From assembly GCA_011391755.1 (NCBI GenBank), contig JAABPZ010000119.1:1-5412 (forward strand): DNA of 5,412 nt, written 5' to 3'. The position numbers were made by a program, and so were the translations under genes. Positions 1-5,383 of the stretch are shown here, one piece after another. The DNA is from Methanothrix sp. (GTDB taxonomy: Archaea > Halobacteriota > Methanosarcinia > Methanotrichales > Methanotrichaceae). The notes beneath the pieces were generated by a model, which was not told the origin of the DNA, searched no databases, and saw only the letters and a program-made list of their open reading frames with translations. Within the stretch, counting starts at the first letter, position 1. Each line of letters opens with the position of its first letter.

Positions 1-639
1 GACCGCATCAGTTCCATCGAGCTGAGAGATCTGCTTTTGTCGCTGGTAGCTCTGGTTGTTGCCTTTTGTGTGCTGATGAACGGGAAGAAAATTCCCGATT
101 TGGAGACGATCCTCATCATCACAGTGGGCGTAGGTACCGGCTTTTTGCTGCACGAGATGGCACATAAGTTCGTAGCACTGCACTTTGGTTACTTTGCAGA
201 GTACAGAGCCAACCGGATGGGACTTATTATCGCCGTGGCCGCGTCCTTCGCAGGATTCATCTTTGCCGCACCGGGAGCAGTTATGATAAGCAAGCCCACT
301 GCTACGCAGGAATTCTATATGCAGGATTCCTTCGGCCAGGAGGAGCTGAAGAGAGAACTAAAAAAGGAGACTCTCTGGATATCCCTGGCCGGGCCCATGA
401 CCAACATTGTCTTAACTGCATTCTTCTTTCTCGCACTATTGTTCGCGCCATCGAGCAGCACTCTCGCTATGGCGGCCAACTTCGCCTTATTTATCAACCT
501 CACCTTAGCGGCCTTCAACTTGCTTCCCTTCGGCCCCCTGGACGGCAAGAAGATCTTTGACAGCAACCGCACCGTGTGGCTGCTGGTGGGCTTACCTACA
601 ATTCTGCTGGCGTTGCCGGTCTACTTTGGCATGATATGA
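1..639 (+). CDS. Site-2-type (M50 family) intramembrane zinc metalloprotease, 5' end outside window
   Basis: The frame is open from base 1 (DRISSIELRDLL...) with no stop, so the gene starts upstream; the TTG at 37 is internal. 212 residues are visible, probably lacking only a few N-terminal residues for a compact archaeal M50 protein. The zinc motif HEMAH lies at visible residues 51-55 (catalytic Glu 52) inside a hydrophobic segment. A second conserved block, SLAGPMTN, is at about 128-135, and the third metal ligand is probably Asp 181 in NLLPFGPLDG (about 173-182). About five or six hydrophobic segments make this a polytopic membrane protein. The family cleaves transmembrane segments of membrane-bound substrates, often to release regulators; the substrate here is unknown. 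A soluble loop of charged residues (about 98-123) separates the two halves. It is followed by an independent promoter, so it is probably not in an operon with the next gene. The family call is strong; the physiological role is not known. Confidence 0.9.
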   Translation, partial: DRISSIELRDLLLSLVALVVAFCVLMNGKKIPDLETILIITVGVGTGFLLHEMAHKFVALHFGYFAEYRANRMGLIIAVAASFAGFIFAAPGAVMISKPTATQEFYMQDSFGQEELKRELKKETLWISLAGPMTNIVLTAFFFLALLFAPSSSTLAMAANFALFINLTLAAFNLLPFGPLDGKKIFDSNRTVWLLVGLPTILLALPVYFGMI

Positions 640-653
640 TCCTTGAGGAGCAA

Positions 654-665
654 CTATATTTATTT
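654..665 (+). promoter_or_regulatory. TATA element for the 76-residue ORF
   Basis: CTATATTTATTT lies in the short gap after the M50 stop codon. Its centre is about 45 bases before the ATG at 704, so initiation about 25 bases downstream would give a leader of about 20 bases. That leader would contain an AAGGGATGTGA stretch as a possible Shine-Dalgarno site. The position and AT-rich core fit archaeal TBP sites; the start point itself is inferred. Confidence 0.5.
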
Positions 666-703
666 CCTGAACAGCAAAGGAATGCAAGGGATGTGAAAGA
701 CAG

Positions 704-934
704 ATGTCTAAAGAAGAAACCATGGAAGAGATAGCAGAGACGCTTGCCTCCATCAACGACAGCCTGGAAGGAATCAATGCAGAGCTTGAGGATATCTGCA
801 TGTCGAGCAAGATGCTGATATTTTTCAAGATGATTGAACTGCGGCCAGAGATGAAGGAGAAGCTCGGGCCTTTGATCGATGACCTGGCTGAATCTATGGA
901 TTTGGGTATGGGTGAAGAACCAGAGAAGGAATGA
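704..934 (+). CDS. Small acidic helical protein, function unknown
   Basis: This 76-residue protein is not recognised as a member of a named family. It is strongly acidic: about 21 Asp/Glu against 7 Lys/Arg, net about -14. Residues 1-31 form a probable amphipathic helix with heptad-like spacing of Ile/Leu (MEEIAETLASINDSLEGINA...), suggesting a short coiled coil. After a short break with a single Cys (32), a hydrophobic stretch MLIFFKMIEL (37-46) precedes a second acidic helix (about 48-67) and a charged Glu-rich end. There is no signal peptide, and the hydrophobic stretch is too short to be a confident membrane span. The ATG at 704 is preferred because GGGATGTGA lies just upstream and a TATA element sits at a suitable distance; M7 at 722 is an alternative. 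A strong hairpin follows the stop. A small cytosolic oligomerising or protein-binding protein is plausible but is only inference. Confidence 0.7.
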   Translation: MSKEETMEEIAETLASINDSLEGINAELEDICMSSKMLIFFKMIELRPEMKEKLGPLIDDLAESMDLGMGEEPEKE

Positions 935-939
935 ATGCC

Positions 940-984
940 AAAGGCGGTGCTTTCAGGAAAGTCCGCCTTTTATAAAAATTTTTC
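940..984 (+). terminator. Long perfect hairpin ending the 76-residue ORF, in a convergent gap
   Basis: AAAGGCGG at 940-947 pairs with CCGCCTTT at 963-970, and an inner stem CTTTC/GAAAG (950-954 with 957-961) closes on a two-base loop. It is followed by an AT-rich run including TTTTT at about 979-983. It begins 5 bases after the plus-strand stop codon. Because the next gene converges from the other strand, the symmetrical stem could also act on its transcript, although the T-run is better on the plus side. The rest of the 87-base gap up to 1021 holds nothing else I can identify. Confidence 0.75.
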
Positions 985-1021
985 AAATATTTTTGCGGTC
1001 AGGTACCAAGCAGAAGAGCAG

Positions 1022-1465
1022 CTAGCAGCCGCATCCGCCTCCGCCCGCCGTCGAGGTTGTGCTGCCCCTCGACCCGGAGATGGGATACATGATATTAGTG
1101 TATCCGGCCAGGTTCTTGTCTGTCCGATCTTGGGCATAACCGGATAGATCGAGAATCTTTTTGCCGGAAGACTGGGAAGTGCTGGCGCCGGTCACCACAA
1201 TTGAGGGGCTGACCAGAGAAGAATTTTCCATTGAGGTGCCATTAATCGAGCTGTTGTTCAATGAAGAGTTGTTTGTTGGTACCGAAATGGCCTGAGAGCC
1301 ACTATAGGCCTGTACGGCTTTTCCGCTGGAGACAGAGGAAGCCGCCAGATTCAGATCACCCATATACACCATCTCTCCGCCCGATGACCACTGGGCTGAG
1401 GCATTGAAGGCCAGGGCAATGAACATGACACCCAGAGCTAAGGCCGCATATTTTGCAGATAACAT
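1022..1465 (-). CDS. Small secreted Ser/Asn-rich protein with Gly-rich CGC C-terminus
   Basis: 147 residues. Residues 1-24 are a clear signal peptide: Lys 5, then a hydrophobic core AALALGVMFIALAF, then NASA before a likely cleavage ahead of Gln 25. The mature part is Ser/Asn/Thr/Gly rich. Residues 65-83 hold a cluster of N-X-S/T sequons (N65, N66, N70, N71, N75, N81), suggesting N-glycosylation outside the cell. A more ordered segment follows (about 102-130, KKILDLSGYAQDRTDKNLAG and on), then a Ser/Thr linker and the end GGGGCGC, giving two Cys in a Cys-Gly-Cys arrangement at the very C-terminus. No second membrane anchor is seen. I do not recognise the family; it could be a cell-surface or sheath-associated protein, with the CGC end available for disulfide crosslinking or metal binding. 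It lies downstream of cdhE on the same strand but after a terminator and with its own TATA-like element, so it is probably an independent unit. GGGGATC upstream of the ATG is a possible Shine-Dalgarno site. Confidence 0.8.
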   Translation of the reverse strand: MLSAKYAALALGVMFIALAFNASAQWSSGGEMVYMGDLNLAASSVSSGKAVQAYSGSQAISVPTNNSSLNNSSINGTSMENSSLVSPSIVVTGASTSQSSGKKILDLSGYAQDRTDKNLAGYTNIMYPISGSRGSTTSTAGGGGCGC

Positions 1466-1484
1466 AAGTATCGATCCCCATAGA

Positions 1485-1497
1485 TAAAATATATTTT
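1485..1497 (-). promoter_or_regulatory. TATA-like element upstream of the secreted-protein gene
   Basis: On the minus strand AAAATATATTTTA sits about 20-32 bases before the ATG at 1465. Used as a standard archaeal TATA box it would start transcription within a few bases of the ATG, giving a leaderless or near-leaderless message. That sits awkwardly with the GGGGATC stretch that resembles a ribosome binding site, so the functional TATA could instead be the T-rich stretch near 1512-1525. Confidence 0.4.
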
Positions 1498-1515
1498 GAT
1501 TCTAAAGATGCTCTT

Positions 1516-1550
1516 AAAAAATAAAGGATATGTGCCCGCAGGGAGCACAT
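1516..1550 (-). terminator. cdh operon terminator hairpin with T-run
   Basis: Starting 11 bases after the cdhE stop, the minus strand reads ATGTGC at 1550-1545 and GCACAT at 1535-1530, a 6 bp stem whose interior can pair further (CC/GG). It is followed by TTTATTTTTT (1525-1516). The position right after the last cdh gene, plus the U-rich tail, fits an archaeal U-tract terminator. Confidence 0.7.
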
Positions 1551-1561
1551 AATCTACGGCT

Positions 1562-2977
1562 TTAGTTCTTGGGTGGCCAGAAATCCTTCATCCAGCCGAT
1601 GATGCGTCCGGAGTCTTCTGGGCCGACCATGATCTTGGTCTTGCCTGCGAAGAGGTCCTCCAGCTCGCCGGAGAACTTGGCAGCCATTCCGGGCAGAACC
1701 ATGGCAGGATACTTCTGGTCCTCCCACTTGAAGGCAGCCTCGTTGAAGGAATCCAGGATCTTGGTCGGGCTTAGCTGGCCGCCGGCCACAGACGCCTGCA
1801 CGCCAATTCCATCGGTATTGATGGCGATGATGTAGGCATCGATGCCGTTGGAGGCGATATCTGACTCTACTGTGTAGTAGGTCAGGGCAAAGTTGGTGGT
1901 CAAGAAGACCGGGGACTCAGGCCCTGGCTTGCCAACCTTGTAGATGCCGGGCTTGACCTGCACGGGCGTTCTCGGGTCGGTGTAGATGTTGAAGCGCAGA
2001 TGCATATCCGGCATCATGCTGTGAGCCTCAAGCGAGTGCTTGATCATGATGGCTCCGCCGCGGATGACGAAGGCAGCGGTGAGCACAGATTCCCAGTAGG
2101 AAGCTCGAACTGGATCTTCCGTGGTCAGCCAGGCGTTGATGGGCAGCACCATGACTGGATAAGCGATATCCCTCTGAGCCTCTTCAACAGCCGCTCTGCG
2201 GAGGTTGATGAAGTTTAACAGGGTCTGCTGCAGCAATTTGCCGTTTGGTGCCGTGCCTGGGTCTAAGATGAGATCGGTGAGGCCCATGCCGGCAAAGGTG
2301 ACGGCCATGGACTTCAAGCCATCCAGATCGAAGGGCACGCTGAGGGTCACAGGCACCTTATAGTCAAAGGCGAGCTGGGCGACCTCCTTCCAGTTGTCCT
2401 TGTTGGCGGCGTAGATGAGTGGTTTGGCTTTGGCGGCGACCTCAAGTCCGGCCTTAAGAACGGCAGGATTAAAGGAGCAGAGGATGAGCGGGAAGTCCGA
2501 ATTGGCCATGACCGTCTTGACACAGGCGGCGAACTTGGCCGGGTCATCACTTACGGAACGTACCGCAATCATCTCTACGTTTTGCCACTTGCCGATGTAG
2601 AACTTGCGCCAGGTAGAGATCTTCTTGACGCGCTCTACTAGCTTTGCCTCATCCATGTTGTCGGCTACATCGTAGGCAAATGGCGGCTTGTTGAAGAAGG
2701 TCATCTGGTGGCGGAACATGACGTCCTCGCCGCCGACCTTGACCTGCTTTTCTCCGACGCCAATGTATACCATCTTAAGCTCAGGAGCGACGATGCTCCT
2801 CAGAGTCTCAAGCTTCTTGGCGTACTTCTTCTCATCTACCAGTGGAGTGCACTCCTCTACCTTCCTGGTCCTGGAGATCAGGCCAGCGGCATAGGCCATG
2901 CAGGTCTCCTCTCCGCACTTCTTACAGTTGGTCTGTGGAAGCTGCTTGTAAAGGTTAAGCGGGCTAGTTTCCTTCAT
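1562..2977 (-). CDS. cdhE: ACDS complex gamma subunit (corrinoid iron-sulfur protein, large subunit)
   Basis: 471 residues, the usual length for archaeal CdhE. With CdhD it forms the corrinoid iron-sulfur protein that transfers the methyl group between the A-cluster of CdhC and tetrahydromethanopterin or tetrahydrosarcinapterin. The N-terminal domain holds a four-Cys [4Fe-4S] motif, C18-x2-C21-x4-C26-x16-C43 (TNCKKCGEETC...EEC), which reductively activates the cobalt. A TIM-barrel-like middle follows (about 60-340). The C-terminal corrinoid-binding region (about 355-465) includes PVFLTTNFALTYYTVESDI at 356-374 and TDGIGVQASVAGGQL at 388-402. The ATG at 2977 is 6 bases after the cdhD stop; its Shine-Dalgarno is weak (GGTGTGAGAG overlapping that stop), so expression probably leans on translational coupling with cdhD. 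It is the last gene of the operon. No truncation or missing cluster ligand is seen. Confidence 0.96.
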   Translation of the reverse strand: MKETSPLNLYKQLPQTNCKKCGEETCMAYAAGLISRTRKVEECTPLVDEKKYAKKLETLRSIVAPELKMVYIGVGEKQVKVGGEDVMFRHQMTFFNKPPFAYDVADNMDEAKLVERVKKISTWRKFYIGKWQNVEMIAVRSVSDDPAKFAACVKTVMANSDFPLILCSFNPAVLKAGLEVAAKAKPLIYAANKDNWKEVAQLAFDYKVPVTLSVPFDLDGLKSMAVTFAGMGLTDLILDPGTAPNGKLLQQTLLNFINLRRAAVEEAQRDIAYPVMVLPINAWLTTEDPVRASYWESVLTAAFVIRGGAIMIKHSLEAHSMMPDMHLRFNIYTDPRTPVQVKPGIYKVGKPGPESPVFLTTNFALTYYTVESDIASNGIDAYIIAINTDGIGVQASVAGGQLSPTKILDSFNEAAFKWEDQKYPAMVLPGMAAKFSGELEDLFAGKTKIMVGPEDSGRIIGWMKDFWPPKN

Positions 2978-2983
2978 TGTCTC

Positions 2984-4336
2984 TCACACCCCCATCTTGA
3001 GCCAGGCGGCAGTATCGGGCGTCTTAGCCTCAATTCTTCCCATCAGGGACTGAGTGATCTCATGCACATAGGCAACAGCCGTGGGGTGCATCATCATGAA
3101 GATGTCCACACCGGCCATAGCCAGAGAGTATCCGGTCAGAATCTCCCAGATTGGGCCTCTTAGCATGCGGTCTCCCCAGTCGGAGTCGTCCTTGTTGGGT
3201 GAGCGAACCATCCAGGACTCTCTGACACCCCAGGCGTTGGTGGTGCCGGAGGACATGGGGAAGGTCAGCTCTTCGTCGCCCTTCAGAGCGCCGAGGCGAA
3301 TTCTCTCCATGTTGGAGTAGGCGAAGTCCAGGCCGTAAGCGAGCGCGGCTGTGGTTGGGTCCATGACTATGGACTCGCGGGGAACGCCGGCGACCTTCAT
3401 GAGCTTCCGATTCAGCTCCTTCTGAGAGTTGATCTCAAGCTGTGTCCAGGCCAGGCACACATGTCCGTTGTCCACGCAGGCCTTGCCTATCTTCTCCCAA
3501 TCCATGTTCAGGTTGGCAGAAGCGATGAGAACGCGCTCGCCCTGGGCTACCTCTGCTGCCTTGGAGAGCACAATGGGGTCCTTGGTGGGGTTGCCGGATC
3601 CGCCGATACAGATTGGCACATCCACAGCTTGAAGAACCTCTTCCACCGTCTTGACTGCCTCTTGTGCTGAGGTGTCCTTGAGGAGCGGATCAGTGCTGAT
3701 CAGGTGAACGGTGACCATGTCGGCGCCGAACTTCTTGACGGCCTTCTTGGCCCACTCGCCGGGACTGTTGATGACGTCCTCATAATGCATCTTGACGGCC
3801 TTGGCCATGCCGATGGGCATGTCGAAGACGTCCATGGTGATCTTGGGGGCATGAGGCATGGCTGCATCCGGGAAGAAAGGCATAGCCTTCTCGCCGCCCA
3901 GCTTGACCACATGACCACGGCTTCCGCCGTTTGCTTTGGTAGCGCCCAGTGTGACCTCCTGGATGGTGTTCCTCCAGGTCTTGTCTACGCCCACGGCAAA
4001 CTTGGCGCTCGCCAAGGTTGATGCCACCCTAAAGGCCGGCACAGCCGCAGCGGCAGCCGCCAGATCCTTAGGAGCCGGAGAAATTGCCTGCGCGATAGCT
4101 ACCGGCTGGAGCAGATTCTCTACGGGATAGCCTACCGCCTTGGCGAAGTTCATAAGCTGCATGGCGATCTTGGCCGCCTCTTGCCCGAAATAGTATGCGA
4201 ACAGGGGGCCTACGCCGCCAGCACCTGCATCTATTTCTATCTCTACATCACCCTCGATCTTTAATCCCTCGAGGGATTGAACATTCATTTCTGCTAATGT
4301 CTTATTAAGGTCAGATAAAGAGATCTTCTCTGCCAT
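2984..4336 (-). CDS. cdhD: ACDS complex delta subunit (corrinoid iron-sulfur protein, small subunit)
   Basis: 450 residues, matching archaeal CdhD and homologous to the small subunit of the bacterial corrinoid iron-sulfur protein (AcsD). It pairs with CdhE in the methyl-transfer part of the complex. After an N-terminal part with an acidic beta segment (about 26-37) and the block [19 protein letters not shown] (38-56), there is an Ala-rich linker at about 90-99 ([12 protein letters not shown]). The TIM-barrel body follows, with recognisable blocks [18 protein letters not shown] (171-188), [14 protein letters not shown] (241-254), ASANLNMDW (272-280), [20 protein letters not shown] (325-344) and a C-terminal [18 protein letters not shown] (401-418). 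The ATG at 4336 is well supported: GAGGGTGAT, overlapping the cooC stop, lies 4 bases upstream. The gaps are 11 bases to cooC and 6 bases to cdhE. The Ala-rich linker, like those elsewhere in this operon, probably gives a flexible tether between domains; that last point is inference. Confidence 0.96.
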   Translation of the reverse strand: MAEKISLSDLNKTLAEMNVQSLEGLKIEGDVEIEIDAGAGGVGPLFAYYFGQEAAKIAMQLMNFAKAVGYPVENLLQPVAIAQAISPAPKDLAAAAAAVPAFRVASTLASAKFAVGVDKTWRNTIQEVTLGATKANGGSRGHVVKLGGEKAMPFFPDAAMPHAPKITMDVFDMPIGMAKAVKMHYEDVINSPGEWAKKAVKKFGADMVTVHLISTDPLLKDTSAQEAVKTVEEVLQAVDVPICIGGSGNPTKDPIVLSKAAEVAQGERVLIASANLNMDWEKIGKACVDNGHVCLAWTQLEINSQKELNRKLMKVAGVPRESIVMDPTTAALAYGLDFAYSNMERIRLGALKGDEELTFPMSSGTTNAWGVRESWMVRSPNKDDSDWGDRMLRGPIWEILTGYSLAMAGVDIFMMMHPTAVAYVHEITQSLMGRIEAKTPDTAAWLKMGV

Positions 4337-4340
4337 TCAA

Positions 4341-4349
4341 ATCACCCTC
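4341..4349 (-). promoter_or_regulatory. Ribosome binding site of cdhD overlapping the cooC stop
   Basis: GAGGGTGAT on the minus strand is close to the archaeal consensus GGAGGTGAT. It begins within the cooC TGA and ends 4 bases before the cdhD ATG. This fixes the cdhD start and points to coupled translation of cooC and cdhD. Confidence 0.75.
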
Positions 4350-5109
4350 ACAGGCCCAGTTTCCCGACGATCTGCGTCATTTCTTGTACTGCAGGCGATT
4401 CATCGGGAAGGCCCATCAATGGATCTCCCACTAAATCGAATTTGGCTAAGCTTTCATCATAGGGGATAGTGCCGATAACCAGCAGGCCGATGCCTTTCGC
4501 ATTCTCAAGAACCTTATCCTTGCTTACCGCGGTGACCTTGTTGACGATCACATAGAGATTCTTGTACTGTAGCTCGATCTCGCGGGCAGTGTCACGAATG
4601 CGCTCGCCCGTGGTAAGCCCTCTTCTGGACTCATCCGTCACCACGATTAGATCGTCAAGGTCGGGAATGGTCTTTCTGCTGAAATGCTCCAGGCCCGCCG
4701 GCGTGTCGATAATGATCAGATCGTAGTTGGCCGTGGTCTTATCCATAACGGCGCGCAGAAGATTGTTGACAAAACAGTAACATCCGGACCCTTCCGGCTT
4801 GCCCATGACAAGAAGATCGTAGCCATCCTCCTCCAGAAGGATCTCGAAAAGCTTGGCCTCAAGAAGCGCCTGCTTGTCAGTATCCGGTGAAGCTGTGAAT
4901 CGGGACTGCTGCACGAACTCCCTCATGTCTCCGATGGTCTTTCCCGCCTCTGCGCCCAGCGCATCAGCCAGGTTGGCATCGGGATCCGCATCGATTGCAA
5001 GTATTCGGTATTTTTTTCCGGAATTCTTTACAAGATATCTAATAAGCATCGCGGTCACAGCTGTCTTGCCGGTGCCGCCTTTGCCGGTTACCGCTATTAC
5101 TTTCCCCAA
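4348..5109 (-). CDS. cooC: CooC-type nickel-insertion ATPase (SIMIBI/MinD family)
   Basis: 253 residues, the usual size of CooC/AcsF-type accessory ATPases. The deviant Walker A motif is GKGGTGKT at residues 9-16 with signature Lys 10. The DADPDANL block is at 40-47 and the Walker B/switch-II region LIIIDTPAGLEH at 131-142. The CYC motif (C110, C112, in GSGCYCFVNN) matches the CxC pair that forms the metal-binding dimer site in CooC. The family uses ATP-driven dimerisation to help insert Ni into the C-cluster of CODH; related proteins have been linked to A-cluster maturation. Placement between cdhC and cdhD matches archaeal ACDS operons. The start is TTG at 5109: an in-frame TAG lies two codons upstream, GGAAGG lies 7 bases upstream, and the Walker A motif begins 8 codons in. 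So no ATG start is available, and TTG may lower its output relative to the structural subunits. It starts 13 bases after the stop of the 59-residue ORF. Exact target (CODH versus ACS) cannot be told from sequence. Confidence 0.93.
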   Translation of the reverse strand: MGKVIAVTGKGGTGKTAVTAMLIRYLVKNSGKKYRILAIDADPDANLADALGAEAGKTIGDMREFVQQSRFTASPDTDKQALLEAKLFEILLEEDGYDLLVMGKPEGSGCYCFVNNLLRAVMDKTTANYDLIIIDTPAGLEHFSRKTIPDLDDLIVVTDESRRGLTTGERIRDTAREIELQYKNLYVIVNKVTAVSKDKVLENAKGIGLLVIGTIPYDESLAKFDLVGDPLMGLPDESPAVQEMTQIVGKLGL

Positions 5110-5116
5110 GGTCTAG

Positions 5117-5122
5117 CCTTCC
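5117..5122 (-). promoter_or_regulatory. Ribosome binding site that decides the TTG start of cooC
   Basis: GGAAGG on the minus strand follows directly after the TAA of the small ORF and lies 7 bases before TTG at 5109. Together with the in-frame TAG just upstream, it selects the TTG as start and suggests coupling to the small ORF. Confidence 0.6.
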
Positions 5123-5302
5123 TTATTTTTTCGGTTTTATGACAACTTCCGCTACATGGATGGAAGCGCCTCTAAGCTCAATGATCATTCCACCCGATGA
5201 TGCTGCTGGCATCGCGAAAGCCGGAGCTGCTGCTGCGCCTGCTGCTGCCGCAGGTGCGGCCGCGGCTGGAGCTGCTTCTTTTTTCTTAAGCTTAAGCTGC
5301 AT
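5123..5302 (-). CDS. 59-residue CdhC-tail-like small protein inside the cdh operon
   Basis: Starts ATG at 5302 with GAGGGAG 5 bases upstream and an in-frame TAA six codons before the ATG, so it is not a direct in-frame extension of cdhC. It ends TAA at 5123, 13 bases before cooC. Residues 1-9 (MQLKLKKKE) are basic. Residues 10-35 are an Ala/Pro-rich linker with almost no other residues. Residues 37-59 (GGMIIELRGASIHVAEVVIK, then PKK) look like two short beta strands around a turn. From memory of the family, archaeal CdhC proteins end in a similar arrangement: an Ala/Pro/Met/Gly-rich linker, then a GG-x-I-x-L-k-x-a-x-I-x-x-x-x-V-x-I-K segment. The last visible residues of the upstream cdhC, IDKVVLAK, align with AEVVIK. 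I infer a detached or duplicated CdhC tail module, possibly for docking in the ACDS complex. An alternative is a degenerate linker peptide without function, but intact start, stop and ribosome site argue against it. Confidence 0.65.
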   Translation of the reverse strand: MQLKLKKKEAAPAAAAPAAAAGAAAAPAFAMPAASSGGMIIELRGASIHVAEVVIKPKK

Positions 5303-5307
5303 AATAT

Positions 5308-5314
5308 CTCCCTC
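5308..5314 (-). promoter_or_regulatory. Ribosome binding site of the 59-residue ORF
   Basis: GAGGGAG on the minus strand lies 5 bases before the ATG at 5302. It is a good archaeal Shine-Dalgarno match and the main evidence that this short ORF is translated. Confidence 0.6.
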
Positions 5315-5316
5315 AC

Positions 5317-5329
5317 TTTATACTTATAC
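5317..5329 (-). promoter_or_regulatory. Possible internal TATA-like element after the cdhC hairpin
   Basis: GTATAAGTATAAA on the minus strand lies just downstream of the intergenic hairpin. As a TATA box it would place initiation close to the ATG of the 59-residue ORF, giving a near-leaderless message that would lack the ribosome site. It could equally be AT-rich leader, so this is a weak call. Confidence 0.2.
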
Positions 5330-5346
5330 GATAGCACTCGCCTCGC

Positions 5347-5381
5347 AAAATCTGCCTCTCCCAAAAAAGGAGATAGGCAGA
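5347..5381 (-). terminator. Intergenic hairpin plus short T-run between cdhC and the small ORF
   Basis: On the minus strand TCTGCC (5381-5376) pairs with GGCAGA (5356-5351). After a two-base TA bulge, TCTCC (5373-5369) pairs with GGAGA (5361-5357) around a TTTTTTG loop, and TTTT (5350-5347) follows. It starts 2 bases after the cdhC stop. It could be a partial terminator or attenuator that lowers expression of the downstream genes relative to cdhC, or a 3'-end stabilising or processing stem. The downstream genes have no strong promoter of their own, so full termination seems unlikely. Confidence 0.55.
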
Positions 5382-5383
5382 CT

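Noticed and set aside
37..39. TTG as the start of the M50 protease
   Set aside because: The frame is open to base 1, and the residues before the TTG (ISSIELRDLL) look like conserved N-terminal sequence of archaeal M50 proteins, so the real start is outside the window.
935..1147. Plus-strand ORF of 70 residues starting right after the 76-residue gene
   Set aside because: It runs through the terminator hairpin and then into the reverse complement of the secreted-protein gene, with a low-complexity Ala/Arg translation. It is a shadow.
1022..1465. Secreted protein as part of the cdh operon
   Set aside because: It is codirectional with cdhE, but a hairpin with T-run lies between them and a TATA-like element follows, so a separate unit is more likely.
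1356..1550. Minus-strand ORF of 64 residues overlapping the secreted-protein start
   Set aside because: It covers the cdh terminator and the promoter region and is in a different frame from the signal-peptide protein, which is much better supported.
2708..3163. Plus-strand ORF of 151 residues opposite the cdhE/cdhD junction
   Set aside because: It is antisense to two well-supported genes and spans their junction; the translation is unlike any domain and the open frame follows from codon bias of the genes opposite.
3704..4021. Plus-strand ORF of 105 residues opposite cdhD
   Set aside because: It is the complement of conserved cdhD codons, with no ribosome site or promoter. It is a shadow frame.
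5213..5282. GCA/GCT-rich stretch as a microsatellite or direct repeat
   Set aside because: The repeated triplets are the Ala/Pro linker of the 59-residue ORF, using mixed Ala codons. No regular DNA repeat unit or CRISPR-like spacing is present.
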